This document shows, piece after piece, positions 1-8,253 of a stretch of 64,000 nt of DNA. The position numbers and the translations under genes were made by a program. This DNA is from an uncultured Dermabacter sp. Lineage in GTDB: Bacteria; Actinomycetota; Actinomycetes; Actinomycetales; Dermabacteraceae. The stretch lies in assembly GCA_947252755.1 (NCBI GenBank), contig CAMXWV010000006.1:1-64000 (forward strand), given 5' to 3'. Position 1 is the stretch's first letter. The number at the start of each line of letters is the position of its first letter. Under the pieces are notes generated by a model. The model saw nothing but the letters and a program-made list of their open reading frames with translations. It made no database searches and was not told where the DNA came from.

Positions 1-153
1 ACCCACCCACCAACCACCACACAAACCCCACCACCCAACCCGTGGCCAGCATCACGGCACCAGGCACGTCAGAGCGGCGAGGGCATCGGCCGATCAGCAG
101 GGAGAGCACTGCAAGAAGGACCAGCGGTTCCGTCTCTGCTCGGCGGTGGCTCG
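1..153 (-). other. Left-edge region; possible truncated hydrophobic reading frame
   Basis: The first 40 bases are a C/A-only-like low-complexity tract on the plus strand. On the minus strand, downstream of the menG stop, one frame stays open to the window edge and reads as a hydrophobic stretch (LVLLAVLSLLIG, later GAVMLATGWVVGFVWW), while the other two minus frames hit stops. No convincing start codon or ribosome site was found; CTG or an internal GTG would be needed. It may be the beginning of a membrane protein gene continuing off the left edge, or chance in GC-rich DNA. Confidence 0.2.
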
Positions 154-849
154 TCAGCGGGGAACGTACCCTCTGTGCAGCGCCACAATGCCGCCGGACA
201 AGTTCCGATGCTGCACTGTGTTCAGGCCCGTCTCCAGGAACCATTGGCTGAGCCCATCCTGGTCCGGCCATGCGGCGATCGATTCGGCCAGGTACTCGTA
301 AGCAGATCCCTCGCTCGTCACCGCCGACGCCACCGCGGGCAGCGCCTTCATGAGGTAGTTCTTGTACACGGTTTTGAAGGCGCGGTTCTTGGGCGTGGAG
401 AACTCACACACCACCACTGGGCCTCCCGGCTTCACCACGCGCTTCATCTCCGCCAGAGCCTGCTTCGGCTCCTCAACATTGCGCAGCCCAAAGGACATGA
501 CGGCTCCGTCAAAGGAGTCATCGGCGAACGGAAGCGCTGTTGCGTCGGCACCCACGAACGGGAGATGCGGCTGCCGGCGGCGCCCCTCGGCCATCATGCC
601 GCTCGAGAAGTCCGACGCGACCGCACGAAGCCCGGCATCCGCGAGTGCAGCAGTGGATGTTCCGGTCCCGGCAGCCACATCGAGCACACGCTGCCCTCGT
701 GTGAGGCCCAGCGCCTCGACCATGGCTCGGCGCCACGCCCGCACCTGGCCCAGTGCCAGCACATCATTGAGAAGGTCATAGCGCGGCGCTACTCCATCGA
801 ACATGGTGGAGACGGCCTTCGGCTGCTTGCTGATATCGGCGCGTTTCAT
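154..849 (-). CDS. menG: Demethylmenaquinone methyltransferase
   Basis: This 231-residue class I SAM-dependent methyltransferase belongs to the UbiE/MenG family and methylates demethylmenaquinone in the last step of menaquinone synthesis. The N-terminus has the family signature AVSTMFDGVAPRYDLLNDV, followed by the SAM-binding loop VLDVAAGTGTSTAALA and the later motif MSFGLRNVEEPKQALAEM. The longer open frame extends to 981, but homology begins just after ATG 849. ATG 858, three codons upstream, is the alternative; GGAGG lies inside its second codon and very near ATG 849, so the exact start is open. It is divergent from serC across about 130 bases. The many quinone-linked dehydrogenases in this window fit a menaquinone user. 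Confidence 0.93.
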   Translation of the reverse strand: MKRADISKQPKAVSTMFDGVAPRYDLLNDVLALGQVRAWRRAMVEALGLTRGQRVLDVAAGTGTSTAALADAGLRAVASDFSSGMMAEGRRRQPHLPFVGADATALPFADDSFDGAVMSFGLRNVEEPKQALAEMKRVVKPGGPVVVCEFSTPKNRAFKTVYKNYLMKALPAVASAVTSEGSAYEYLAESIAAWPDQDGLSQWFLETGLNTVQHRNLSGGIVALHRGYVPR

Positions 850-979
850 AGCCTCCATTGTGCCTGAGGCCAAGGCCAGTTCGTCGCAGGCGGGTCTGCC
901 CAGCCGAGTTTCTTCACAGCAGCCGCTCGCGATGAGAACATCTGCCGCCGCGTTCAGGCCGATGGCGAACAATAGGGGC

Positions 980-2110
980 ATGTCTGCTCACGACTCCATC
1001 ACCATCCCCGCCTCACTTCTGCCGGCTGACGGACGCTTCGGAGCCGGACCCAGCCGGGTTCGGGCAGCGCAGATCGATGCGCTCAGCTCCCTGGGCTCAA
1101 CTCTGATGGGCACCAGCCATCGGCAGGCGCCCGTCAAACAGCAGGTGAAGCGACTGCAGAACGGCCTGCGTCAGCTCTTTTCGCTTCCGGATGACTACGA
1201 GGTGGTGCTCGGCAACGGAGGTTCCACCGCGTTCTGGGATGTTGCTGTCTCCAGCCTCATCGAGAAGCGAGCCCAGCATGTCACGGTCGGTGAGTTCTCT
1301 GCCAAGTTCGCAAACGCGTCGGCGGCTGCTCCCCATCTGGAGTCCCCAGACATCCGCAGCGCACAGCCCGGCGGCCTCATCCACGCGCGCGCGCAGGACG
1401 ACGTGGACGCTTACGCATGGGCGCACAACGAGACCTCCACCGGAGTCATGGCGCCCGTTCTGCGACCCGACGGCGCCCGCGATAGCCAGCTGGTTCTGAT
1501 CGACGCGACCTCCGCAGCCGGCGGCCTCCCCGTGGACATCACCGAGTCCGATGTGTACTACTTCGCCCCGCAGAAGTCCTTCGCCTCCGACGGAGGCCTG
1601 TGGATCGCACTTGCCTCCCCCAGCGCAGTGGCGCGTGCCGAGCGCATTGCCAGCAGCGGACGCTGGATCCCGGAGTTCCTCTCCTTCACAGCCGCTCTGG
1701 AGAACTCCCGTAAGAACCAGACGCTCAACACTCCCGCGATCGCCACCATCGTGCTGATGGCGGAGCAGGTGGACTGGATGAATGAAAACGGCGGCCTGGA
1801 TTTCTGCGCCGAGCGCACCCGCTCAGCAAGCGCGCACCTGCATACGTGGGCGCAGCAGCGCGATGAACTGTCCCTGTTCGTGCCAGAGCCGTCCCACCGT
1901 TCACAGGTGGTGACCACCATTGATGTGGACGAGTCGATCGACGCGTCCGCCGTCATCGGCATTATGCGTGCTCACGGGGTTGTTGACATCGATCCGTACC
2001 GGAAGCTCGGCCGCAATCAGCTGCGCATCGCCACCTTCCCGGCCACGCCGTTGGAGGATGTGCAGGCTCTCACCGCGAGCCTTGATTATGTGTTCGACCG
2101 CTTGAGCTGA
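980..2110 (+). CDS. serC: Phosphoserine transaminase, actinobacterial type
   Basis: This 376-residue PLP-dependent class V aminotransferase makes phosphoserine from 3-phosphohydroxypyruvate and glutamate in serine biosynthesis. The start of the fold is recognisable at FGAGPSRVRAAQI and MGTSHRQAPVK, the phosphate and PLP pocket at GNGGSTAFWD, and the PLP lysine in APQKSFASDGG. ATG 980 was chosen because an AATAGGGG purine-rich stretch precedes it and the family N-terminus begins there. The open frame reaches back to 803 but that portion lies over menG. It is convergent with the purine permease, with only 15 bases between the stops and no clear terminator hairpin. Confidence 0.93.
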   Translation: MSAHDSITIPASLLPADGRFGAGPSRVRAAQIDALSSLGSTLMGTSHRQAPVKQQVKRLQNGLRQLFSLPDDYEVVLGNGGSTAFWDVAVSSLIEKRAQHVTVGEFSAKFANASAAAPHLESPDIRSAQPGGLIHARAQDDVDAYAWAHNETSTGVMAPVLRPDGARDSQLVLIDATSAAGGLPVDITESDVYYFAPQKSFASDGGLWIALASPSAVARAERIASSGRWIPEFLSFTAALENSRKNQTLNTPAIATIVLMAEQVDWMNENGGLDFCAERTRSASAHLHTWAQQRDELSLFVPEPSHRSQVVTTIDVDESIDASAVIGIMRAHGVVDIDPYRKLGRNQLRIATFPATPLEDVQALTASLDYVFDRLS

Positions 2111-2125
2111 CCGCAGCCGACCGAA

Positions 2126-3604
2126 TCAGCTGGCCAGGGCGGACAGCGGATCCCGCAGGAAGTACAGCACGAACATGATGGCGATCAGGTACATCAGCGG
2201 GTGGACGCGTCGGCCATGGCCCTGGATCACCTGGATGATCACATACACGATGAATCCTGCCCCCATGCCCACGGTGATCGAGTAGGCAAACGGCATCAGG
2301 ATGATCGTCAGGAATGCCGGGATGGCGGTGGCAAGGTCCTGGAAGTCGATGTCCACAACCTGGGTCATCATGAGGAAGCCCACCAGCACCAGGGACGGGG
2401 TGGCCGCCTCGTAGGGCACCAGGGTCACCAGCGGGGACAGCACTATCGACAGGGCGAAGCAGATTCCCGTCACCACGGACGCCAGTCCCGTGCGGGCACC
2501 CTCTCCCACGCCCGTGGCGCTCTCCACATAGCTCGTGGCTGAGGAGACGCCGCCCATGCCGCCGAGGATCGCCGCCGCGGAATCGGCTACGAGGATCCGC
2601 TGCGAGAACGGAATGTCGCCGTCCTCTTCCACCAGACCCGCCTCGGTGCCCACCGCGACCATCGTCCCCATCGTGTCGAAGAAGTCCGCGAGCAGCAGGG
2701 AGAACACCACACTGATGGCTCCCACCGCGCCGAGCGCGGTCACTCCGCCGATCGGATCCACCGTGAACAGGGTGCCGAAATCGGGCATCGCGAACTGGTC
2801 AAGGCTGAACTGCGGCACGTTCATCGACCAGCCGGTGGGGTTGCCAGCGCTGGAGTCATCAGCAGGCGTGAACACCCCGATTGTGAACACTGCTTCCAGC
2901 AGCATCGCCAGCAGAGTGGCCGCAATGATCGAGATGAGGATCGCTCCCGGTACTCGCCGCACCCACAGGATGATCATCAGCAGCAGGCCGAAGACGAACA
3001 CTGCCGTAGGCCAGCCCTGAAGCGAGCCTGACACGCCCAGCTGAACCGGGACCCCTGTCCCCTCAGTGACGAAGCGGGCATTGAACAAGCCGATGAACGC
3101 GATGAACAGCCCCATGCCCACGGCGATCGCCGTCTTCAGGAAGTCGGGCACCGCGCGGAACACGGCCCGACGGAATCCGGTCAGCACCAGGATCAGGATG
3201 ATGATGCCCTCCAGCACCACCAGGCCCATCGCACCTGCCCAGGTCATACCGGGAAGCGCCACTACGTTGTAGGCGAGGAACGCATTCAGTCCGAGTCCTG
3301 TGGCCAGCGCAAGCGGGAATTTCGCCCAGCCGCCCATAAGGACCGACGCGATCGCGGCCACCAGCGCGGTTCCTGCGGCGACCGCTGCCGGATTCGGGGT
3401 GGACCCACCGCCCAGGTACATTCCGGTGGAGTCCGGGACGCGACCCAGGATCAGAGGGTTCAACACGATGATGTAGCACATCGAGAAGAAGGTGACGATG
3501 CCGCCCCTCACCTCACGGGCAAGGGTTGATCCCCGCTCGGTGATGTGGAAGTAGCGATCCAGACCGCTGAGGTCCTTGCGGGGGGATGCCGTTTTCGTCT
3601 GCAT
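2126..3604 (-). CDS. NCS2-family nucleobase permease (AzgA/PbuG type)
   Basis: This 492-residue integral membrane protein of the nucleobase:cation symporter-2 AzgA-like branch imports hypoxanthine, guanine or adenine with protons. About 12 to 14 hydrophobic segments are visible. Family motifs are ATGLGLNAFLAYNVV near residue 105, LADFFDTMGTMVAVG near residue 305 and SATSYVESATGVGEG near residue 355. The start has a GGGGGG ribosome-binding stretch directly upstream. It lies 14 bases after nagB in the same direction, so the two are probably one transcript; no purine riboswitch can fit between them. The exact substrate among purines cannot be told from the sequence. Confidence 0.9.
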   Translation of the reverse strand: MQTKTASPRKDLSGLDRYFHITERGSTLAREVRGGIVTFFSMCYIIVLNPLILGRVPDSTGMYLGGGSTPNPAAVAAGTALVAAIASVLMGGWAKFPLALATGLGLNAFLAYNVVALPGMTWAGAMGLVVLEGIIILILVLTGFRRAVFRAVPDFLKTAIAVGMGLFIAFIGLFNARFVTEGTGVPVQLGVSGSLQGWPTAVFVFGLLLMIILWVRRVPGAILISIIAATLLAMLLEAVFTIGVFTPADDSSAGNPTGWSMNVPQFSLDQFAMPDFGTLFTVDPIGGVTALGAVGAISVVFSLLLADFFDTMGTMVAVGTEAGLVEEDGDIPFSQRILVADSAAAILGGMGGVSSATSYVESATGVGEGARTGLASVVTGICFALSIVLSPLVTLVPYEAATPSLVLVGFLMMTQVVDIDFQDLATAIPAFLTIILMPFAYSITVGMGAGFIVYVIIQVIQGHGRRVHPLMYLIAIMFVLYFLRDPLSALAS

Positions 3605-3618
3605 CCCCCCATGCTAGG

Positions 3619-4398
3619 TCAGATGACCAGCGGGTTAGCCTCCGCAAAGCGGTAGTAGTCTGCGAGCTTCAACCCACTTGCGGCCTCATTGTCGATCACG
3701 AGCAGCACATCCGGGTGGAACTGCAGCGCGGATCCCGTCCAGCGGGCGCTGACCGCACCCTCGACCGTCTGGGCAATCGCCTCTGACTTCGACCAGCCCG
3801 TTGCGGTCAGCACGATCCTGCGAGCTTCCAAAATGGTGCCGATCCCCTGGGTCAGCACATGGATCGGGACCTCTTCCTCATTCTCGAAGAAGCGAGCGTT
3901 GTCTTTGATGGTCTGCTGCAGCAGGGTCTGCACGCGGGTGCGGGATGCGAGCGAGCTGCCCGGCTCATTGAAGGCGATGTGCCCATCGGTGCCGATGCCC
4001 AACAGCTGGATGTCCACGCCGCCGGCGTCCTTGATCGCCTGGTCGTAGCGTTCGGCTTCAGCAAACGGGTCTGTGGCAACTCCATTCGGGCAGTCAATCC
4101 GCGACTCTTCAAGGTCCACATGATCGGTGAAGTTCTCACGAATGAAGCGGGCGTAGCTCTGTGGGTGTGAGGCATCCAGTCCCACGTACTCATCCAGCAT
4201 GAACACCCGGGCTTTGGCAAAGCTCAGACCTTCCTCGCGGTGACGGCGCACCAGCTCCTGATAGGTCAGCACCGGTGAGGAGCCGGTGGCAAGGCCCAGG
4301 GTGATTCCGGAGTCACCGGCCGCGCGCACTTCATGTTCAACGGCGTCGGCAACAGCGGCGCCGACCTCTTCGGGGGTGTCCTTGATGATGACGCGCAC
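3619..4398 (-). CDS. nagB: Glucosamine-6-phosphate deaminase
   Basis: This 259-residue enzyme converts glucosamine-6-phosphate to fructose-6-phosphate and ammonia, linking amino-sugar use to glycolysis. Diagnostic motifs are LGLATGSSPVLTYQ (phosphosugar loop), FMLDEYVGLDASHPQSY (catalytic Asp region), and LGIGTDGHIAFNEPGSS (catalytic His and Glu). The start was set at GTG 4398 because GGAAGGAG lies five bases before it; an ATG at 4428 keeps the frame but has no such site. It is the first gene of a likely two-gene unit with the downstream purine permease. No nagA, nagE or GntR-type NagR neighbour is visible. Confidence 0.93.
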   Translation of the reverse strand: MRVIIKDTPEEVGAAVADAVEHEVRAAGDSGITLGLATGSSPVLTYQELVRRHREEGLSFAKARVFMLDEYVGLDASHPQSYARFIRENFTDHVDLEESRIDCPNGVATDPFAEAERYDQAIKDAGGVDIQLLGIGTDGHIAFNEPGSSLASRTRVQTLLQQTIKDNARFFENEEEVPIHVLTQGIGTILEARRIVLTATGWSKSEAIAQTVEGAVSARWTGSALQFHPDVLLVIDNEAASGLKLADYYRFAEANPLVI

Positions 4399-4580
4399 AG
4401 CGCTCCTTCCGATCAGCGGTCCGCTCATGCGGACCGGCGGTGAGTGGCCGACGCGGACGCCGCCCCTGTCACGTTCATTTTAACGAACCGGAGCGCCCAA
4501 TCCCTGCGGATCGAGCGCTCCTGCGGTTCAGTGGTTCAGCTCACAGGCCCCAAGATACGCTTCTTGAGGCGGTGCTGTGA

Positions 4581-5933
4581 TCACTTCTTCTTCGGCGTGG
4601 ATGCGGCAGCCAGTTCGAAGGCGTGCCGCGGGTCCGTCGACTCCGGAATGCCGAGGATGTCCCGGTTGCCGATGGCATTGGTGACCCAGCCGGCGATGAC
4701 TGCTGCCTTACGGCCGAACGTGGGCATCGCATACACATGGTAAGCGCGAGCTGCGGCCCAGGCCGGCAGCCCCTTCAGCTCGATGGTCTTGTCGCCCAGG
4801 AACAGCTGGCCCACGCCCTTGTACATGCCGAGGGTGGCCACGGTGCCGAGGTTCTTGTGGAAGTAGTCCACCAGCGGGCGGCCGTCGATCGCGCGGGCAA
4901 CGTTGTCAGCGAGCCGCACTGCCTGGCGCTGCGCATGCTGGGCGTTCGGTGGGCACACCTTGCCTTCGCCGGATGCGAGGTCCGGAACAGTGGTGCAGTC
5001 CCCCGCGGCGAATACGTTCTCCAGGGGGCCGTTATCATCCTTGACGCGCAGATCGGCCAGGCAGTCAAGGCGGCCGGTCTGGTTCAGCGGAAGATCAGAG
5101 TTCGCCAGCACCGGGTTCGGCTTGATGCCCGCCGTCCAGACAATGAGATCGGATGCGAACTCGTCCCCGTCAGAAGTCTTGACGATGCCGTTCTCACAGG
5201 AGTTGAGGAAGGTTTCGAGCTTGACTTCGATGCCGCGCTCGCGGAAGTTCTTCAGTGCGAAAGTGCCAAGACCCTCCCCCACCTCAGGCAGGATGCGGCC
5301 CATCGCCTCGATCACCACGAAGCGGACGTCCGACGGGTGCAGGTCCGGGTAGTAGCGCAGGGCTGCGCGGACCATATCTTCCGCTTCAGCAATCGCTTCG
5401 CCGCCGGCGAAACCGCCACCCACAAAGGTGAAGGTGAGCAGGCGCTTACGCTCCTCAGCATCCTTGGTGGATGCGGCTTCGGCCAGGTTGGCGAGGATGC
5501 GGTCGCGAACGGCCACTGCCTCTTCCACCCACTTGAAGCCGATCGCATTCTCAGCAAGTCCCGGGATCGGCAGAGTGCGCGGCACCGCTCCCAGACCCAC
5601 CACCAGATAGTCGTAGTTGATGGTGATGGACACGTCCCCATCAACCGACACGTCCACGGTCCGATCAGCATGGCTGATGCCGGTGACGCTGCCGGTGACG
5701 ACCTTCGTCCCTTTGAGCACCTTGCGCAGCGGCGCGAGGACGTTGCGCGGATCGATCGCACCTGCGCCCACCTCCGGCAGGAACGGCTGGTACGTCAGGT
5801 ACGGACGGGAGTCCACGACGGTGATGGCCGCGTTCGAACCAAGCTTCTTCTGCAGTTCGGAGGCGACGTTCATCCCGACGGTACCGCCGCCCAGGATCAG
5901 GACATGAGGCTTGTGCGCGGAATTGTTAGTCAT
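4581..5933 (-). CDS. ndh: Type II NADH dehydrogenase (NADH:quinone oxidoreductase)
   Basis: This 450-residue FAD-dependent, non-proton-pumping enzyme passes electrons from NADH to menaquinone at the inner face of the membrane. The FAD-binding dinucleotide fold is at the N-terminus (HVLILGGGTVGMNVA), the second NADH-binding fold at about residue 170 (FTFVGGGFAGGEAIAEAEDM), and the FAD-anchoring motif near 310 (VFAAGDCTTVPD), followed by the quinone-site-associated AQHAQRQA. ATG 5933 has AGGAGCC immediately before it, making it preferable to the in-frame codon at 5960. It stands alone between nagB and the Ppx fusion gene. Length matches the family. Confidence 0.93.
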   Translation of the reverse strand: MTNNSAHKPHVLILGGGTVGMNVASELQKKLGSNAAITVVDSRPYLTYQPFLPEVGAGAIDPRNVLAPLRKVLKGTKVVTGSVTGISHADRTVDVSVDGDVSITINYDYLVVGLGAVPRTLPIPGLAENAIGFKWVEEAVAVRDRILANLAEAASTKDAEERKRLLTFTFVGGGFAGGEAIAEAEDMVRAALRYYPDLHPSDVRFVVIEAMGRILPEVGEGLGTFALKNFRERGIEVKLETFLNSCENGIVKTSDGDEFASDLIVWTAGIKPNPVLANSDLPLNQTGRLDCLADLRVKDDNGPLENVFAAGDCTTVPDLASGEGKVCPPNAQHAQRQAVRLADNVARAIDGRPLVDYFHKNLGTVATLGMYKGVGQLFLGDKTIELKGLPAWAAARAYHVYAMPTFGRKAAVIAGWVTNAIGNRDILGIPESTDPRHAFELAAASTPKKK

Positions 5934-6008
5934 GGCTCCTAGGGTAATCCTTGTTGCCACAGCGTTCTATGTGATGCGCTCAGCCGGTCTATGCGGTTGG
6001 TCTCACAG

Positions 6009-6029
6009 CCACCCGCGGCTGACGGGTGG
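6009..6029 (-). terminator. Possible hairpin terminator after the Ppx gene
   Basis: CCACCCG and CGGGTGG form a 7-bp inverted repeat with a 7-base loop, about 50 bases after the stop of the DUF501-Ppx gene on the minus strand. No uridine run follows it, so termination is uncertain. Confidence 0.35.
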
Positions 6030-6076
6030 GGCCTTTGGTCCCGCCGATGAGAGATGAAGCAGCGTATCAGGCGCGA

Positions 6077-7615
6077 TCATCGGGTTTTTGCTGAGCGCTG
6101 CACCACGCTGATGGCGATGCCGTCCAGGATGTCATGCTCACTCGTCACCACCTCGGTGATGCCGCTCTGGTCCGCTGTGCGCTGCAGGATCCGCTCCCAG
6201 ATGAGCGCTCCCGCACCGAGCACATCCACCCGTCCAGGGTGGATGTAAGGCTTCTCGGCCCGCTCACCACGCGGCATCCGCACCATCTCTCGGCATGCTG
6301 CTGCGAACTCCTGGAGGTTGGTCACATGACCGTGGGATGCCTCCGGATTGTACGCATCCAGCTGCATCACGGCTGCGGTCATCGTGGTCACCGTTCCTGC
6401 CACGCCCACGAGGGAGCGCGCCTCGCTGAGATCCACTACCTCTTCTGCGGAATCCAGCATGCTGTCGATGTCCTTGACGGCGGCGGCGATCGCGTCCTCA
6501 CCCGGCGGGTCTTCGTGCAGGTGGCGTTCGGTGATGCGGACCGAGCCCATGTTCAGACTCACCGATGCCTCCGGAGCCGAGCTGCCGAGCACCAGCTCGG
6601 TGGAGCCGCCGCCGATGTCCACCACCAGCGCCGGGAGCGCCACCGGTGCGGGCAGGCTCGCAACAGCGCCGATGAAGCTGAGCGATGCCTCCTCACTGCC
6701 GGGAATCACTTCGGGAGTGATGCCGAGAACAGACCGCACTGCGAGGATGAATTCCTTCCGGTTCTCAGCGTCCCGGGTTGCACTGGTCGCGGTGAACCGC
6801 ACATCGGCCGGCGCCACGGCGAACGCGTCGATCTGCGCCTTGAAGTCCCGCAGCGCGGTGAGCGTGCGATCCATGGCTTCATCATCGATCCGACCAGTAC
6901 GGTCCACGGCATAGCCGAGACGGACGATCTCCATGCGACGCTCCAGGTCCCGCAGCGTAAAGCCGAGAGGTGAAGAGCTGTCAGGCACAGCCTCCGCGAT
7001 CAGCAGGCGGATGGAGTTGGTGCCGCAGTCGATCGCTGCTACCCGGGGGAGGTGAGGTTCGTTCGAAGCCTGCCACTGAGCCAGGATGCTCTGGGGCGTC
7101 ACTTCGCAGCGGCATACGTCGATGCTCGCCAGGTCGTGGATCTGGGCAAGCACCCGGTCCCCGTAGGGGTTCAGCCCCTCCCCTTCGGCAAGCGCGTGGC
7201 CCGCCAGAGCATGCAGACACTTCACCCGCTCGGGCATCCCTCCGGAGGAGATGCCGCGGATCTCCTGCACGTCGCCGAGCTCAGCTCGCCGCTGAAGGAA
7301 ATGCTCATGCGCGGCGCGGTACTGCTCCTGCGCCTGCGGATCCTGGGAAAGCTCCTGCGTCCACTCGGCAAGGGTGCCGGCAGCTTCCACGCGCGAGATC
7401 TCTTCGGTGATCGACGGCAGGGTGAGGTAGAAGCTGGTGGGAAACGGAGACCCGTCCGGCAGCCGCGGAAGCGTGCGCACCACGGCCGGGGCACCGCAGG
7501 CACAGCGGCGCGCAATCGAGACCACGCCGCGCATTGTGCGGCCCAGCTGACGGAACATGATCTCCATGTCCACAGCGGTGGCAGGCGTCTCATAGGGAAG
7601 CGGAGAAAGCGTCAT
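6077..7615 (-). CDS. DUF501 domain fused to Ppx/GppA phosphatase
   Basis: This 512-residue protein joins two domains that are usually separate neighbouring genes in actinomycetes. Residues about 15 to 165 are DUF501, with a cysteine pair in RRCACGAPAVV and the motif RVKCLHALAGHALAEG. From about residue 190 the actin-like Ppx/GppA fold begins with the phosphate-1 motif VAAIDCGTNSIRLLIAE, and later LVVDIGGGSTELVLG carries the phosphate-2 loop. Ppx/GppA enzymes hydrolyse polyphosphate or pppGpp; which activity applies here is unknown. It lies five bases after ftsB in the conserved eno-ftsB-DUF501-ppx order, which supports a true fusion. DUF501 has no firm function, though its cell-division neighbourhood is conserved. 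Confidence 0.88.
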   Translation of the reverse strand: MTLSPLPYETPATAVDMEIMFRQLGRTMRGVVSIARRCACGAPAVVRTLPRLPDGSPFPTSFYLTLPSITEEISRVEAAGTLAEWTQELSQDPQAQEQYRAAHEHFLQRRAELGDVQEIRGISSGGMPERVKCLHALAGHALAEGEGLNPYGDRVLAQIHDLASIDVCRCEVTPQSILAQWQASNEPHLPRVAAIDCGTNSIRLLIAEAVPDSSSPLGFTLRDLERRMEIVRLGYAVDRTGRIDDEAMDRTLTALRDFKAQIDAFAVAPADVRFTATSATRDAENRKEFILAVRSVLGITPEVIPGSEEASLSFIGAVASLPAPVALPALVVDIGGGSTELVLGSSAPEASVSLNMGSVRITERHLHEDPPGEDAIAAAVKDIDSMLDSAEEVVDLSEARSLVGVAGTVTTMTAAVMQLDAYNPEASHGHVTNLQEFAAACREMVRMPRGERAEKPYIHPGRVDVLGAGALIWERILQRTADQSGITEVVTSEHDILDGIAISVVQRSAKTR

Positions 7616-7620
7616 GGGGC

Positions 7621-8253
7621 TCAGTCCTTAGGCGTGGAAGGGACTCCGGCTTGGCTCGCGCCCACGAGGGAGTCCCACATGGTGCCGTACCAGGAGCCGG
7701 CGGCAGCCTGCTGTTCAGCCTGCTGCGCCTCGGTCAGCGGGACCTCCTTGCCGGAGGTGTCGGTCAGCCGGTACTGGGTCTCCCCCGGCCACGCGAACAG
7801 CAGTCGCTCACGAGCCTGGGCGGCTACGAACGTGGGATCCTCCCATTTCGCGATATCAGCCTCCAGCTGCTGCACCTGCTGCTCCTGAGCGGCAACCCGG
7901 TCCTGCAGCTGGCGCAGCTGCTGCTGCTGCGCCATGTACTGATTGAGGGATGGCACCAGGGCCGCCAATGCCAGGACCGCGAACGCGATCAGCACCAGTG
8001 TGCGAGTGGTCAGTCCGGACATCTGAGACTGTGGGCTGGCCCCGGTGGAAGCAGGCGCCTTCGAGCTCGCAGAAGAGCCCGCTCCAGCGCGGGATGCACG
8101 TGAGGAATGCGTGCCCGGCCGTTTTGGCGTCGAGTCGGTGCCCGATGACGCGGTCCCGCTCCCGCGGCGCATCCGCCCGGGGCGAAGCGGTCGGTGCACG
8201 AAGGAGCGCCCCGCCGGTGAGGACGGGGCGCTCCGGGCGCGCCTGTCAGCCAT
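7621..8253 (-). CDS. ftsB: FtsB/DivIC-like septum formation initiator
   Basis: This 210-residue bitopic membrane protein belongs to the FtsB/DivIC family, which links FtsL and FtsQ in the divisome. It has a long Ser/Ala/Arg-rich cytoplasmic N-terminus, a single membrane helix at about residues 86-106 (LVLIAFAVLALAALVPSL), a Gln-rich periplasmic coiled coil, then a conserved ARERLLFAWPGETQYRL stretch. The ATG at 8253 overlaps the eno stop codon by eight bases, a typical translational coupling, so the in-frame upstream codon at 8364 inside eno was rejected. The extended N-terminus is characteristic of actinobacterial versions. Confidence 0.88.
   Translation of the reverse strand: MADRRARSAPSSPAGRSFVHRPLRPGRMRRGSGTASSGTDSTPKRPGTHSSRASRAGAGSSASSKAPASTGASPQSQMSGLTTRTLVLIAFAVLALAALVPSLNQYMAQQQQLRQLQDRVAAQEQQVQQLEADIAKWEDPTFVAAQARERLLFAWPGETQYRLTDTSGKEVPLTEAQQAEQQAAAGSWYGTMWDSLVGASQAGVPSTPKD

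Noticed and set aside
3605..3618. Purine riboswitch before the NCS2 permease
   Set aside because: Only 14 bases separate the permease start from the nagB stop, too short for any aptamer.
4623..5942. 439-codon plus-strand open frame opposite ndh
   Set aside because: Antisense shadow of the type II NADH dehydrogenase, whose FAD and NADH motifs are intact.
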